Both the position numbers and the translations under genes were made by a program. Below, one piece after another: positions 16,801-26,922 of a DNA stretch of 64,000 nt (within the stretch, counting starts at the first letter, position 1; each line of letters starts with the position of its first letter). Source of the stretch: JBARKJ01 sp049801375. Its GTDB lineage: Bacteria; Nitrospirota; JACRHJ01. A model generated the notes under the pieces. That model ran no database searches. It was not told the origin of the DNA and worked only from the letters and a program-made list of their open reading frames with translations. Where the stretch lies: NCBI GenBank assembly GCA_049801375.1, contig JBARKJ010000030.1, positions 30,548 through 94,547 on the forward strand, given 5' to 3'.

Positions 16801-19656
16801 TCAATACTCATGGCCTTCGTGAAGTTCCTGACGGTTCTTGCTTAAGTCCTGGCCGCCGCGAACTGACGGATAGGGCACGCCCTTGCCTTTCATCCCTTCC
16901 CATAGTATCTGGTTGAAACGAGCCGTATCCAGCTTGTCCTCGGTATTGAAGTCGAAGCCGAGCGTCTTTTCCTGCCAATAGCTGGCGTCGTGACGCATCT
17001 TTGCGGATACTCTTGATACGGACGGCTTCCGCCTTTTTTTCGGTGCCTCAGGCAGAGGCAGGATGGTTTCCGCCCTCAATATATCGGGGACGACTGCATC
17101 GTAGGCCCACTTGCCGGCATCGGTGCGAAAGACGCTGTCCATCGTTTCCGCGGTCGCGTCGTTAATGCCGAGGGGCTTGATGCCAAGGATAGCGCAGATA
17201 GTGCGGATCATGTTGATGGTAGTGTATGTAACCGAGACTACCGCGCCATGTTTCACATACGGTCCCGCGATATAGGCGATGCTGCGGTGTGCATCGACGT
17301 GGTCCGGGCCATCCTGCGCGTCGTCCTCAATTACGAAGACGAGTGTGTTATCCCCGTACTTCTTGCTGTGGGATATGACATCGATGAGCCGTCCGACGGC
17401 ATAATCATTATCCGCAACCTGCGTCGGCACCGTGTTGACGCCGGAGATGGCGGCCCCGAAGCTGCCGAAGTGGTCGTGCATCAGGCGTACCATTTCAAGG
17501 TCCGGCAGGTTGCCGTTCGCCTCGTACCCGGCGAATTCGCGCTCCCATTCCTTCTCACGATAAAAATCAGGGAACTTATTATCAAAACCCCTGTAATACT
17601 GGTCGGTGATACCCTGGAGCGCAGCTTTGTCCGGATACGCCGCCAAAACGCCTGCAGCAAAAGGATCGGTAAGATTGGGCGAAATACAGGCCGGGTTTGA
17701 TGCAGGCAGAGAGTAACGGGTCAGGTCGCAGAAGAACCCGTAGTTGCGCACTTTCAGGCCGGCACGCAGCGCTCCGTCCCAGAGATATCCGGTACCGGCC
17801 TCGCCATCAGAGCTGTCGGGCGCAGAGACATCGGCAGTGCCCGGCAGGATATTGGGGTCTGTCGGGTTCACCGGGTCAGCGGCAAGGCGTCCTGCGGTCG
17901 TGCCATAGCCCACGTTGATATTGCGGTTCGTCCCCTCGAAATCGTAGCTTAGGCCGCGCCCCGCGTAATTAATCGGCTCCGTCTTTTCAACATTATCCGT
18001 CGCGCGCGCGGACGTGGACCAGTTCCAGCCGTCGCCGCTGGTCTCGCCGCTGTCATAGAAATTATCCAAGTCCACGAACTGTCTTGCAAGCTTGTGCTGG
18101 TTTGGAGTGAGCGGCTCGGGAAAGATGGCAATGGACGGGTCGCCATTTCCCCTGTCGAGGTCTCCCAGCACCTGGTCGTAGGTGCGGTTTTCCCTGACTA
18201 TATAAATGACATGCCTGATATGCCCGCGCAGGAATTTCATCATGGAACTCGGCTGCGGCGTCTTCTTCAGGGAAGCGTAGTTGTTGTTATCCGCAACCTG
18301 CTCGGTTAGCGCCTTGAGCTCTTTCTTGTCCGGGACCGGGATGGTCTGGAAGCCGGCCTTTGTAAGCTGCCACACGTACTGGTTCGCCGCGTTGCATGCG
18401 TTTTCCGACCCTGCGGCAATCGAGGTGGTATTGCGGCATGCGGCGGCCACCGGCCCCGTATTGCTTTTCCCGTTTACCACATAGAGGATTGAACCGTCAC
18501 GGCTTACGCTTACCGAATTCGGATACCAGCCGGTAGGGATCAGTCCTGTAACCGTAACGGTTCGGGCGTCTCCTTTATTTTCTTTGAGCGAGATGACCGC
18601 CAGCGAGTTCGCTCCCCCATTCGTGACGTAGAGGGTCCGCTCATCGGGTGAAAGCGCCAGACCGTTGGGGTTGACGCCGTTATATTTTGTATCGTGCATA
18701 TATTGTCTCGGGGCCGCCGTCCCGACCTGGCCGATGACCTTGTACGATACGGTATTGATGACGGCAACGGAGTCGCTGTTGCCCAGCGTGACATAGAGGC
18801 GTGTCTGATTGGCGTTCATTATCATTTTTTCCGGCACGCCCTTCACCGGGATACGCCTCTGCACCGAGGGAGCAGCCCCGTTGGCTATACTGACCACCAC
18901 GATTTCGCGGTCGCGCATGCTCGATACATATGCCGTGTCGTTACCCTTTATCGATACCCAGAGGGGATATTCGCCGCCCGCAACGCCGTTTCCGGGACGG
19001 AGGTCGAGTTCCCCTACCTTTGAACGGGTTGCGAGGTTGATGACGCTAACCGAGTCGTTTTCGTAATTTGCGACGACCAGAAGCTTGCCGTTGCCCGTTA
19101 CCGCCAGACCCGCCGCCTCAGGCGAGATTGTGCCCAGTCCGATGGCATTCGTATGGCCCAGAGAGACCGGCCGGGCGCTTTCACCCCACCCGGATGCCCT
19201 CTTGGTGAAGATGTGGACGTCGTCGTCCATCCCACCGGAAACGTAGAACTCCGTGCCATTGGGGTTCCACGCCAGGCCATTAAACGTGTTCGGTACCTGC
19301 AAGACCTGACTTTTTACCGGCTTCGGGCCGGAGATATCATAGGCAAAAATGTATTCGTTAGACTGGCCGGGGTCGACTTGGCCACCTGCGTTGTTCTGAC
19401 GGTTGTAACCGCTCGTAAGGATAAGAAGGGTATTGCCGTCGGGACTGACGGCCGTCGTAACCGCCTGTCCAACAGTAAAGTCCGGATGCCCGGGGAGGTC
19501 GGGATTTAAACGTTGAAACGTAGACCCTGCCGGTGCGGTGGGCGTGATGTAAACGCCTGTCGGGATAAACTCCCCGCTAACGGGATATTTTTTGTCGGCA
19601 AGCGTCGGCATGCATAGCGCGAGCACAATGGCAGCTGATAGAATTGGCGGGAACAA
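16801..19656 (-). CDS. YVTN beta-propeller / phosphoesterase fusion protein
   Basis: 951-residue exported protein. After a signal peptide (PPILSAAIVLALCMPTLA) residues about 30-430 form a seven-bladed YVTN-type propeller with repeated units such as GLAVTGNGKLLVVANYENDS, NQTRLYVTLGNSDSVAVIN and DERTLYVTNGGANSLAVISL. Residues about 480-880 form a PF04185 phosphoesterase domain: IYIVRENRTYDQVLGDLDRG, then FVIEDDAQDGPDHVDAHRS carrying metal-ligand aspartates and histidines. The start is uncertain: the best candidate is a TTG at 19656, with no ATG/GTG in frame upstream. Its promoter (19748-19805) matches that of the other phosphoesterase, so both are probably phosphate-starvation proteins. Confidence 0.85.
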   Translation of the reverse strand: MFPPILSAAIVLALCMPTLADKKYPVSGEFIPTGVYITPTAPAGSTFQRLNPDLPGHPDFTVGQAVTTAVSPDGNTLLILTSGYNRQNNAGGQVDPGQSNEYIFAYDISGPKPVKSQVLQVPNTFNGLAWNPNGTEFYVSGGMDDDVHIFTKRASGWGESARPVSLGHTNAIGLGTISPEAAGLAVTGNGKLLVVANYENDSVSVINLATRSKVGELDLRPGNGVAGGEYPLWVSIKGNDTAYVSSMRDREIVVVSIANGAAPSVQRRIPVKGVPEKMIMNANQTRLYVTLGNSDSVAVINTVSYKVIGQVGTAAPRQYMHDTKYNGVNPNGLALSPDERTLYVTNGGANSLAVISLKENKGDARTVTVTGLIPTGWYPNSVSVSRDGSILYVVNGKSNTGPVAAACRNTTSIAAGSENACNAANQYVWQLTKAGFQTIPVPDKKELKALTEQVADNNNYASLKKTPQPSSMMKFLRGHIRHVIYIVRENRTYDQVLGDLDRGNGDPSIAIFPEPLTPNQHKLARQFVDLDNFYDSGETSGDGWNWSTSARATDNVEKTEPINYAGRGLSYDFEGTNRNINVGYGTTAGRLAADPVNPTDPNILPGTADVSAPDSSDGEAGTGYLWDGALRAGLKVRNYGFFCDLTRYSLPASNPACISPNLTDPFAAGVLAAYPDKAALQGITDQYYRGFDNKFPDFYREKEWEREFAGYEANGNLPDLEMVRLMHDHFGSFGAAISGVNTVPTQVADNDYAVGRLIDVISHSKKYGDNTLVFVIEDDAQDGPDHVDAHRSIAYIAGPYVKHGAVVSVTYTTINMIRTICAILGIKPLGINDATAETMDSVFRTDAGKWAYDAVVPDILRAETILPLPEAPKKRRKPSVSRVSAKMRHDASYWQEKTLGFDFNTEDKLDTARFNQILWEGMKGKGVPYPSVRGGQDLSKNRQELHEGHEY

Positions 19657-19747
19657 GAGACGCCCAATATTGAAAACATTATTCCCCTTCGTGTGATTTC
19701 CTCCTCTCGCTACTTTAAAGCGGGACTACATATCTTACATATTTTAC

Positions 19748-19805
19748 ACTATAGTTCGACCTCGTTAAGGAAAAGTGACAATCAGATTAAGATTTTGTTA
19801 AAACG
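19748..19805 (-). promoter_or_regulatory. PHO-box-type promoter of the propeller-phosphoesterase gene
   Basis: On the minus strand four units recur at exactly 11 bp (complement TTA/TGA triplets at 19765, 19776, 19787, 19798): TTTTAAC, TCTTAAT, TTGTCAC, CCTTAAC. A -10 hexamer TATAGT lies at 19748-19753, the same 12-bp offset from the last unit as at 8009-8066. The unit TTGTCAC is close to the classic PhoB half-site CTGTCAT. Confidence 0.75.
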
Positions 19806-20069
19806 GGAAACGCAGGTATTGTGTTGAGCGGTTATTTAGGGGGAGAAAAAATTCCCCGTGGAATAAGCAAGAAGCGTTGGACTGTTTAACAGGCAAAGTT
19901 CGTTTGCTTGACAGCGCCTCAAGGGTCCGGCCCATGATTTTTATGAAGGCGCTGAAACTTGCGCATACCCCAATTTTGTGGTACTAGGTAAAGAGGCGGG
20001 CCAGTAAAAAATCCTTCCATAAGGTGATACACGAATAGAAAAGAGACGGCAGAACAAACCATCAACTCA
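19806..20069. other. Intergenic spacer, nothing recognised
   Basis: Spacer between the PHO promoter and the end of the RND pump gene. I see no open frame with a ribosome site and no strong hairpin; a weak GGGGGA/TTCCCC pairing near 19840 is not convincing. Confidence 0.4.
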
Positions 20070-20099
20070 AATTAAAAGAGCGCAACAGGATGTCCTGTT
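20070..20099 (-). terminator. Probable terminator of the efflux operon
   Basis: Perfect 7-bp inverted repeat AACAGGA-TG-TCCTGTT (20084-20099) overlapping the RND stop codon, followed on the minus strand by GCGCTCTTTTAATTT. Short stem and a broken T-run make it only probable. Confidence 0.45.
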
Positions 20100-23000
20100 A
20101 ACGTTTCTTTTTCAGACGTTCGCTAAGATTTTCCATGAGAACGTAAAATACCGGCACAAAAGGAATAGCCAGAAGCGTCGAAGAGAGCATGCCGCCAAAA
20201 ACTACCGTCCCAATAGCGCGCTGACTGGCGGACCCAGCCCCGAAGGCTACAACGAGAGGCGCCACACCCAGAATGAAGGCAAAAGAGGTCATGAGGATGG
20301 GACGGAAACGGCGTCTGGTCGCCTCTATCGCGGCTTCGGCGATGCCAAGGCCCTCTTTGTGCAGGTCGCGCGCAAACTCCACTATCAGGATGGCGTTTTT
20401 GCTCGAAAGGGCGATCATAAGCACCAGGCCCACCTGAGTGTAAAGGTTGTTGTCATATCCCCGTATGACGAGGGCAAGAAGAACTCCCACGAGGGCCATA
20501 GGCACGACCAGAATAACGGCGGCGGGCGATGTCCAACTCTCGTATAATGCCGCCAGAACAAGGTATACCAGGATGATAGAAAGTGCATAGATGAAGTAAG
20601 CCTGGTTGCCGACCTTTTTTTCCTGGAAGCTGGAGGACGTCCAGTCATAGGCCATCCCTTCAGGCAATTTTTGCGCAGCTGTCTGTTCCATGAGAGACAG
20701 GGCTTGGCCGGAGCTGAAACCGGGAGCGGCGGAGCCGAAAATGGTGGCGGCGGGATACAAGTTGTAGCGCGTTATCAATTCGGACCCCTGGACCTGATTT
20801 ATATTGATCAGGGCCCCCAGTGGGACCATCCCGCCCACGGAATTGCGGACATATAAATTCTTTATGTCCTCGGGTTGAAGGCGGTAGCGGTCGCCGGCCT
20901 GAACGTATACCTGATACACTTGGTTGTATGAATTGAACAAGTTTACAAATGAGGACCCCAGATACGCCCTGAGGGTATCAAAGACATCAGATACGGACAC
21001 CTGTAGAGACTCCGCTTTAGTCCTGTCAACATTCAGGTAGAGCTGCGGGTTGCCGACGTTTAACGTGCTTTGAAGACCCTTCAGACCTGCTTGAGAATTC
21101 CCCGCCTGGACGAGTTCGTCCGTGGAGCGCTTTAGCTGGTCCATACCAAGGCCGCCCCGGTCTTCCACCAACATCTGAAAGCCGCCCGTCTGCCCAAGCC
21201 CCCGGATCGGCGGAGGGATCGCCACAAAGGCCAGTCCGTCCTCGACGCCTGCAAGCTCTTGGTTTATATGCGCGATAATAACTTCCTGGCTCAAAGCGGT
21301 ACCGCGCACGCTCCAGTCCTTGTAAGCGAAGAACGTCGATGAGATGTTGGAGACGTTAGCGAAGTCCAGGACCGAGAAGCCGCCTATGGTTACCCAAGTG
21401 GCGACTCCGGGGGTCTTCTTTAAAATAGAATTGACTTTATAGGCCAGCCGCTGCAGTCGCGGCTGTGATGCGCCGGGAGGCAATACGGTCACTATAATGG
21501 CGTAACCCTGGTCCTCGGTCGGCAGGAACCCGGATGGACGCCCCAAAAAAAACAGAAAGGCCACGGTGATTATAACGACAAAGACGACGGCAAACAGGCC
21601 GGGACGTTTCACCATGCGGGTGACCACCCCTATATAGAAATTGGACAGGCCCTGAAAGGCCCTGTTGAAACCGCGGAAAAACCAGTTCAGAGGTTTTTCT
21701 CCACGCGGCCTCAGCCATAAGGCGCACTGCACCGGTTTTAACGTAAGCGCATTTAGAGCGCTGATGACAGTTGTGGACGCTATTACCAGCGCGAATTGGC
21801 GAAAGATCTGCCCGGTTAGGCCCGGGAGAAATGATGCCGGCAGGAAGACCGCGACAAGGGCCAGCGTAATTCCCATTACGGGCCCCGTCAGCTCCTGCAT
21901 TGCCTTGATCGTTGCGTCCTTCGGCGGCATTCCCCGTTCGATGTAGTAAGAGCTGTTTTCCACAATAACGATCGCGTCGTCCACCACGATGCCTATGACC
22001 AATACCAGCGCGAACAGGGTCATGAGGTTTATGGTAAAACCGAGCGCGGCTATGGCGATAAAGGCGCCGATGATGGTGACCGGGACGGTGGTTGCAGGGA
22101 CCAGCATAGCCCTGAAGTTCTGCAGGAATAAGAGGATTACTATGAGCACGAGAATGCCCGCGATAATCAGGGTTTCATATACCTTGGATATGGCCTCCCT
22201 GACAAAAATGGTGGTATCGTACGGTATGGCGTACTTCATGCCTGCGGGAAACGTCTTGCTCATGTCGGCCATAGCCTTATAAACGCTGTCTGCCACGGAG
22301 ATCGCATTTGCGTCCGGCAAGGCGAACGTTACGAGCAGCGCGGTCTTATGGCCTGTAGCTCGAGCAAAATTGCTGAAGTTCTGCTGGCTCAGCTCCACCT
22401 TCGCTATATCGCGAAGACGCACTATCTGCGGAGCAGTGCCGGCGGCCGTCTTGATGATTATATTCTCAAACTGCGGCTCACTGGATAGCCGGCCGAGGGC
22501 GGTTATCGTGAGTTGGGTAGGCTGATTCTCCGGGACTGGAGGAACTCCCAGTTGGCCGGCCGCAACCTCGGCGTTCTGTCCCTGTATGGCCGCTACCACG
22601 TCGGATGTTTTAAGACCAAAGGCCTGCATCCTCTTAGGGTCCAGCCATACCCTCATGCTGTACGGGCCGGCGCCGAATACCCTCATCTGGCCGACGCCGG
22701 GCAGCCGCGCAAGTGGATTTTGCAAATTTATTATGCCGTAGTTGGCCAGGAATGTCTCATCATAGCGGTCGTCGTCAGAGTAAAGGCTTACAACCAGGAG
22801 GATATTGGGGGAGACTTTCTTGACCGTGACCCCTTGCTGCTGGGCGCCGCCGGGAAGTTGCGACAAAGAGGTGTTAACCAGGTTTTGAACCAGTGTGAGA
22901 GATTTATCGAGGTCGGTCCCCACGTCGAATGTAATCGTCAGGGCATAGGAGCCGTCGCTGCCGCTCGTGGAGGACATATAGATAGCGCCTTCGACGCCGT

Positions 23001-23211
23001 TGACAGCCTGTTCAATCGGCGTCGCAATAGTATCCGCCACGACCTGGGCGCTGGCGCCGGGGTAACGCGTGGTCACCTGTATGGTAGGAGGGACAATCTG
23101 CGGGTACTGGGCTACCGGGAGGCGGTTGAGGAAGATGATGCCGATTATTATGGTGATCAACGCTATAACGTTGGCGAAAATCGGCCTCTCTATAAAATAT
23201 TTTGAGATCAC
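20098..23211 (-). CDS. RND multidrug efflux permease (HAE1 family)
   Basis: Inner-membrane proton-driven pump subunit, 1037 residues, the normal AcrB/MexB length. It begins ISKYFIERPIFANVIALITI, has two repeats of membrane helix 1 plus large periplasmic loop, the TM4 proton-relay aspartates in GIVVDDAIVIVEN, and the late TM segment ALSSKNAILIVEFARD. GTG at 23211 is the start because GAGGGGG precedes it and its GTGA overlaps the stop of the membrane-fusion gene, showing coupling. Last gene of a three-gene leftward operon (outer membrane factor, fusion protein, pump). Substrates are unknown; HAE1 members export hydrophobic/amphiphilic drugs. Confidence 0.95.
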   Translation of the reverse strand: MISKYFIERPIFANVIALITIIIGIIFLNRLPVAQYPQIVPPTIQVTTRYPGASAQVVADTIATPIEQAVNGVEGAIYMSSTSGSDGSYALTITFDVGTDLDKSLTLVQNLVNTSLSQLPGGAQQQGVTVKKVSPNILLVVSLYSDDDRYDETFLANYGIINLQNPLARLPGVGQMRVFGAGPYSMRVWLDPKRMQAFGLKTSDVVAAIQGQNAEVAAGQLGVPPVPENQPTQLTITALGRLSSEPQFENIIIKTAAGTAPQIVRLRDIAKVELSQQNFSNFARATGHKTALLVTFALPDANAISVADSVYKAMADMSKTFPAGMKYAIPYDTTIFVREAISKVYETLIIAGILVLIVILLFLQNFRAMLVPATTVPVTIIGAFIAIAALGFTINLMTLFALVLVIGIVVDDAIVIVENSSYYIERGMPPKDATIKAMQELTGPVMGITLALVAVFLPASFLPGLTGQIFRQFALVIASTTVISALNALTLKPVQCALWLRPRGEKPLNWFFRGFNRAFQGLSNFYIGVVTRMVKRPGLFAVVFVVIITVAFLFFLGRPSGFLPTEDQGYAIIVTVLPPGASQPRLQRLAYKVNSILKKTPGVATWVTIGGFSVLDFANVSNISSTFFAYKDWSVRGTALSQEVIIAHINQELAGVEDGLAFVAIPPPIRGLGQTGGFQMLVEDRGGLGMDQLKRSTDELVQAGNSQAGLKGLQSTLNVGNPQLYLNVDRTKAESLQVSVSDVFDTLRAYLGSSFVNLFNSYNQVYQVYVQAGDRYRLQPEDIKNLYVRNSVGGMVPLGALININQVQGSELITRYNLYPAATIFGSAAPGFSSGQALSLMEQTAAQKLPEGMAYDWTSSSFQEKKVGNQAYFIYALSIILVYLVLAALYESWTSPAAVILVVPMALVGVLLALVIRGYDNNLYTQVGLVLMIALSSKNAILIVEFARDLHKEGLGIAEAAIEATRRRFRPILMTSFAFILGVAPLVVAFGAGSASQRAIGTVVFGGMLSSTLLAIPFVPVFYVLMENLSERLKKKR

Positions 23212-24365
23212 CGATTCCCCCTCATCGGTTCGTTCTCCCATACCGGAGTGACCCGGCTTCCCGGATAGGCTTTAAGCAGAGCGCGGACAACTACCCTCTC
23301 GTTCCCAATAAGGCCTTCTTGGACTACCCGCAGGTCACCTTCCACAGGGCCGGTTTTAACGTTTCTGCGCCCGACGGTATTCTTTTCATCCACTATCAGC
23401 AGATAATCGCCCTGCTGGTCGTTTCCGATTGCCGTGCCTGGCACCAGCAATACGTCCCTGGTTTCAAGGGGCACTTGCACGCGGGCATACAAACCCGGCA
23501 AAACAATGCCAGCAGGGTTGGCAAGGACCCCCCTCATGGGCAGCGTGCCGGTGTTATCAGACACGCTGATGGACGCAAAGTCGATATAACCCTGGTGTGG
23601 ATAGCCTTCCTCGCCGACCAGCCCGGCAAAAAAAGGCAACCTCATGGAAACTCCCGGGATCCCGTGCCTGCTCTTCACGAGACGGGCGAGGTCGGTATCG
23701 CTGACGGTGAAATAAAGATAGATAGGGTCGATCTGGTCCATTTGGGCGAGATTGGTATTTGACGATGAAGAGCCCACAAGGTTTCCGGGGTCTTGAAGTC
23801 TTCGATCGATCCTGCCGCTGAAAGGGGCCGTAACCCGCGTATAACTCAAATCCAGTTTAGCCAGGTCCCTTTTTGCGATCGCCTCTTTCAGGTTGGCCTG
23901 GGCGGAATCGCGCTGGTATCGCCAGTTGTCGACATCAGTTTGGGAAGCGGCTTTTTCCGGGTAAAGATGCGAGTAACGGTCCAGTTGATTTTCGGCATAT
24001 ACTAACTGGGCTCTTTGAGCCAGGACGTTTCCCTCCGCCTGCTGGAGGTTAGCCAGATATGTATTTTGCTGGATAAGGAAAAGCGACTGTCCTTTCTTCA
24101 CCATCTGTCCGTCGTGGAAGTACACTTTATCGAGATAACCGGGGACCCGTGCTACCAGCTGCACCGAATTTACAGCCTGGGTGTTGCCAGTCAGTTCCAG
24201 ATAATAGGTCACTTTTCTCTTAAGGGGCCGGGCGACAGTGATTTTGGGGGGAGGCGGCGCGGGCTGAGGTTTTTTCCTGCAACCGGCAAGCAGAAGGAGA
24301 CAGGCCAGGCAGACAACTGCGGCTGTCATGCGGTTAACAAGAAATGAGTTTTTTATGTAGACCAT
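23208..24365 (-). CDS. RND periplasmic adaptor (membrane fusion) lipoprotein
   Basis: 385-residue adaptor linking the RND pump to its outer-membrane channel. The signal peptide ends in the lipobox LLLLAGC, so the protein is probably lipid-anchored like AcrA. The biotinyl-lipoyl half motifs (VARVPGYLDKVYFHDGQMVK and LDLSYTRVTAPFSGRIDRR) flank an alpha-hairpin with heptads (LANLQQAEGNVLAQRAQLVY). The ATG at 24365 is chosen with GGGGGCG upstream; the longer open frame would begin 40 residues earlier and has no signal peptide. It overlaps the pump gene by 4 bp and lies 49 bp after the outer-membrane factor gene. Confidence 0.92.
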   Translation of the reverse strand: MVYIKNSFLVNRMTAAVVCLACLLLLAGCRKKPQPAPPPPKITVARPLKRKVTYYLELTGNTQAVNSVQLVARVPGYLDKVYFHDGQMVKKGQSLFLIQQNTYLANLQQAEGNVLAQRAQLVYAENQLDRYSHLYPEKAASQTDVDNWRYQRDSAQANLKEAIAKRDLAKLDLSYTRVTAPFSGRIDRRLQDPGNLVGSSSSNTNLAQMDQIDPIYLYFTVSDTDLARLVKSRHGIPGVSMRLPFFAGLVGEEGYPHQGYIDFASISVSDNTGTLPMRGVLANPAGIVLPGLYARVQVPLETRDVLLVPGTAIGNDQQGDYLLIVDEKNTVGRRNVKTGPVEGDLRVVQEGLIGNERVVVRALLKAYPGSRVTPVWENEPMRGNR

Positions 24366-24414
24366 TGTTCGCCCCCGGATTGTCTGCCGTTTCCCTGGAT
24401 TCTGGCCCGCCCGG

Positions 24415-25986
24415 TTACCAATCCGGAGAACTGATAGCGGATTTTGGTTTATCAACGGTTGACGGATTATATGATACAGGCGCAAGCAGGCTGCCCCAAT
24501 TAGTGCGTTTTTTCATTTCCTCCGTTATAACAGGAGACACCATGTCCTTGCCTTCACGTATCTCCCAACCCCCACCAAGCGCCCTGTATACGCCCACGAG
24601 CCCCAAGGATATATTGCCTAAAGTGGAAGCCAGATTGTCCTGTTCACTCAAGAGGGACTGCTGCGCGGTCAGCACGGTAGTAAAATCCACTGTGCCCTCG
24701 CGGTACTGCTTGATTGCCAGATCGAGAGCGTCTTTGGCAGCCTGGGTGCTTTTAGCGAGGTAATCGGCGCGTTCCTGAGACCGGAGAAAGACGGCCAGGT
24801 TATCCTCGACCTCTTGCTGCGCGGTCAGGACGCTATTCTGATATCTAATGAGCAACTCCTGAAGCAGCGCATCCTGAAAGCGGATATTGTTTGTGATCTG
24901 GCCATAATTTAATATATTCCACTGGAAGGATGGGCCGAATTGGTAGGTGCGGCTTTTCCAGAGGAAGATATCGCTCAGCTGTATTTTTCCGGCGTTGCTT
25001 GACATAAAACCAAAACTCCCGCTCAACGACAGGGCGGGGTAAAGGTCGGATTTGGCCACACCGATCTGGGCCGATTGGGCAGCCGCCTGATACTCTGCGC
25101 TCCGGACGTCCGGACGGCGCCGAAGCAGGTCTGCTGGTATGCCCACAACCACTGCCGTCGGAGAGACTGGAATTTCCGAAGGACCTTTGAGGATGTCCGC
25201 CAAGTCATTTGGCGCCACGCCCAGCAGTACGCAAAGGGCGTCTTTTTGCTGCTTCAACTGGGTTTCCAAAGAAGGAATGGCGGCCAGTGTATCGTTTAGC
25301 AATGTTGACGCCTGGTCTACATCCAATTGTGATACAGTGCCGTAGTGAAATTTTGCGTCGGCTATTTTCAAACTCTCTTTTTGAGTTTCTACATTTTGAC
25401 GTGCAATGAGTATGCGTTTTTCGAGGGTCCTGATGTTTATATATGAATTGGCGACATCCGCCGTAAGGCTTACAAGGGCGTTATCGTAATCAGCTGCCGT
25501 CGCCATCCAGGAGGCGCCAGCCGACTGTATGCCGCGCCTGAACTTCCCCCAGAAGTCCAGCTCCCAAATGGCGCTCGCCCCAATCTGGTCCGTGGTGAAT
25601 TCGAAGGGAGGAAAGGCCTGAGCGGCGGACTGGCTTGTCCTGACATGCGTCAACGAACCGGTGGCCTGCTGCGTCTGGGGGAAAAATTTTCCCGCCGCGA
25701 TGCCAAGCTGTGCCCTGGCCTCGAGCACCCTTACGCCTGCAATCTGGAGTGAGAGGTTTTGGCGGTATGCCCGGTCAATGAGCGAGTTAAGAGTAGTGTC
25801 ATTGAAATTCTTCCACCAGTTACGGTAGTCCGCGGCACTGTCGCTGACCCTTTTATCCCCGGACTCCATCCAGGTTTGAGAAACCGTGACATCTGGCCGC
25901 TTGTAGTTGGGGCCGACCATGCAGCCATACGCACACAGACTCAGGACCGCCGCAACGCCAGAGATAACGATGAACGGATAACGCAT
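24415..25986 (-). CDS. Outer-membrane efflux channel, NodT/OprM type
   Basis: 523-residue TolC-like channel. The N-terminus MRYPFIVISGVAAVLSLCAYGC is a lipoprotein signal peptide followed by MVGPNYKRPDV, the hallmark of NodT/OprM factors. Two internal repeats of coiled coil and strands follow (WWKNFNDTTLNSLIDRAYRQ in the first, GIPADLLRRRPDVRSAEYQA in the second, the latter highly typical). ATG at 25986 with GAGGGG 8 bp upstream; the open frame extends 120 residues further upstream without family similarity. First gene of the efflux operon. Divergent from the mla operon, 174 bp apart; the promoters of both must lie in that gap. Confidence 0.93.
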   Translation of the reverse strand: MRYPFIVISGVAAVLSLCAYGCMVGPNYKRPDVTVSQTWMESGDKRVSDSAADYRNWWKNFNDTTLNSLIDRAYRQNLSLQIAGVRVLEARAQLGIAAGKFFPQTQQATGSLTHVRTSQSAAQAFPPFEFTTDQIGASAIWELDFWGKFRRGIQSAGASWMATAADYDNALVSLTADVANSYINIRTLEKRILIARQNVETQKESLKIADAKFHYGTVSQLDVDQASTLLNDTLAAIPSLETQLKQQKDALCVLLGVAPNDLADILKGPSEIPVSPTAVVVGIPADLLRRRPDVRSAEYQAAAQSAQIGVAKSDLYPALSLSGSFGFMSSNAGKIQLSDIFLWKSRTYQFGPSFQWNILNYGQITNNIRFQDALLQELLIRYQNSVLTAQQEVEDNLAVFLRSQERADYLAKSTQAAKDALDLAIKQYREGTVDFTTVLTAQQSLLSEQDNLASTLGNISLGLVGVYRALGGGWEIREGKDMVSPVITEEMKKRTNWGSLLAPVSYNPSTVDKPKSAISSPDW

Positions 25987-26160
25987 AATGATAACCCCTC
26001 GCTTGGGCGATTCCCGCGCTAATATCAAGTATAGAATGTCGTAACGTGAAGTCAAATCGGGAGAGGAACCGGCTCTGGGCGTGCGAAAAGCGAAGCCTTC
26101 GTGAATCAGGGATTGCTGCGGATTTGCCTCCAATTTGCTTGTCTGATAGACTTTAAAATT

Positions 26161-26922
26161 ATGAAATTCATAAGAATAATCGCTAGGCTTCAGGACCTGT
26201 ATATAATGGCATTGGTGGCACCTGTCGTCGCCCTGAAGGGCCCTTATTATTTCCGTGAAATACTCGAACAGATGGATTATGCCGGGCCAGGCTCTTTTTT
26301 CATTACCTTTCTGGTCGCCCTTTTTATCGGCATGGCGCTGTCCCTCCAAACTTCCGCTGAGCTGGCCGCTATCGGTTTCAACCTATATACGGGCAAAATC
26401 GTCGGCATTTCTGTGATAAGGGAGATAGGGCCTGTGGCGATAGGGCTTGGTTTTGCCGGCAGGGTCGGCTCCGGAATGACCTCCGAACTCGCCTCCATGG
26501 CCCTTGGACATCAGATAGACGTTATCAGGGTATTCGGCGTCGATGTGGCCAGGAAGCTGATCGCGCCGCGGATAATCGGCTCGGCAATCATGCTCCCGCT
26601 TTTGACGGTTATCGGGGATACCGTCGCAATCATCGGCGGATACTTTATTGCCGTGTCTGTATTCCATCAGAGCGGCCCGTTGTATTGGAGCCAAATCAAG
26701 GAGATTATAACCGTTGAGAATTGTGTTACCGGGGCGGTTAAACCTTTTGTTTTTGGCTATATTATTGCCGCCATAAGTTGTTATATGGGCCTTTCCGCAC
26801 ATGGCGGCGCGAAAGGGCTGCGGACAGCAACGACCCAGGCCGTTGTGTTCTCGATTGTTGCAATAATAGCCATGGATTTTATTCTGGGAAGGGTACTGCT
26901 TTTAATTTTCAGGAGCGCCTGA
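26161..26922 (+). CDS. mlaE: Mla-type lipid ABC transporter permease (MlaE family)
   Basis: Inner-membrane permease of the MCE phospholipid transport system that moves lipids between inner and outer membrane. The 253-residue form has the family signature REIGPVAIGLGFAGRVGSGM and the following SELASMALGHQIDVIRV, with five to six membrane segments. The start is uncertain: ATG at 26161 gives the usual family length but has no ribosome site; a GTG at 26101 would add 20 residues. Its stop overlaps the ATG of the ATPase gene by one base. With the ATPase and the MCE protein it forms mlaE-mlaF-mlaD; mlaB and mlaC are not in the cluster. Confidence 0.9.
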   Translation: MKFIRIIARLQDLYIMALVAPVVALKGPYYFREILEQMDYAGPGSFFITFLVALFIGMALSLQTSAELAAIGFNLYTGKIVGISVIREIGPVAIGLGFAGRVGSGMTSELASMALGHQIDVIRVFGVDVARKLIAPRIIGSAIMLPLLTVIGDTVAIIGGYFIAVSVFHQSGPLYWSQIKEIITVENCVTGAVKPFVFGYIIAAISCYMGLSAHGGAKGLRTATTQAVVFSIVAIIAMDFILGRVLLLIFRSA

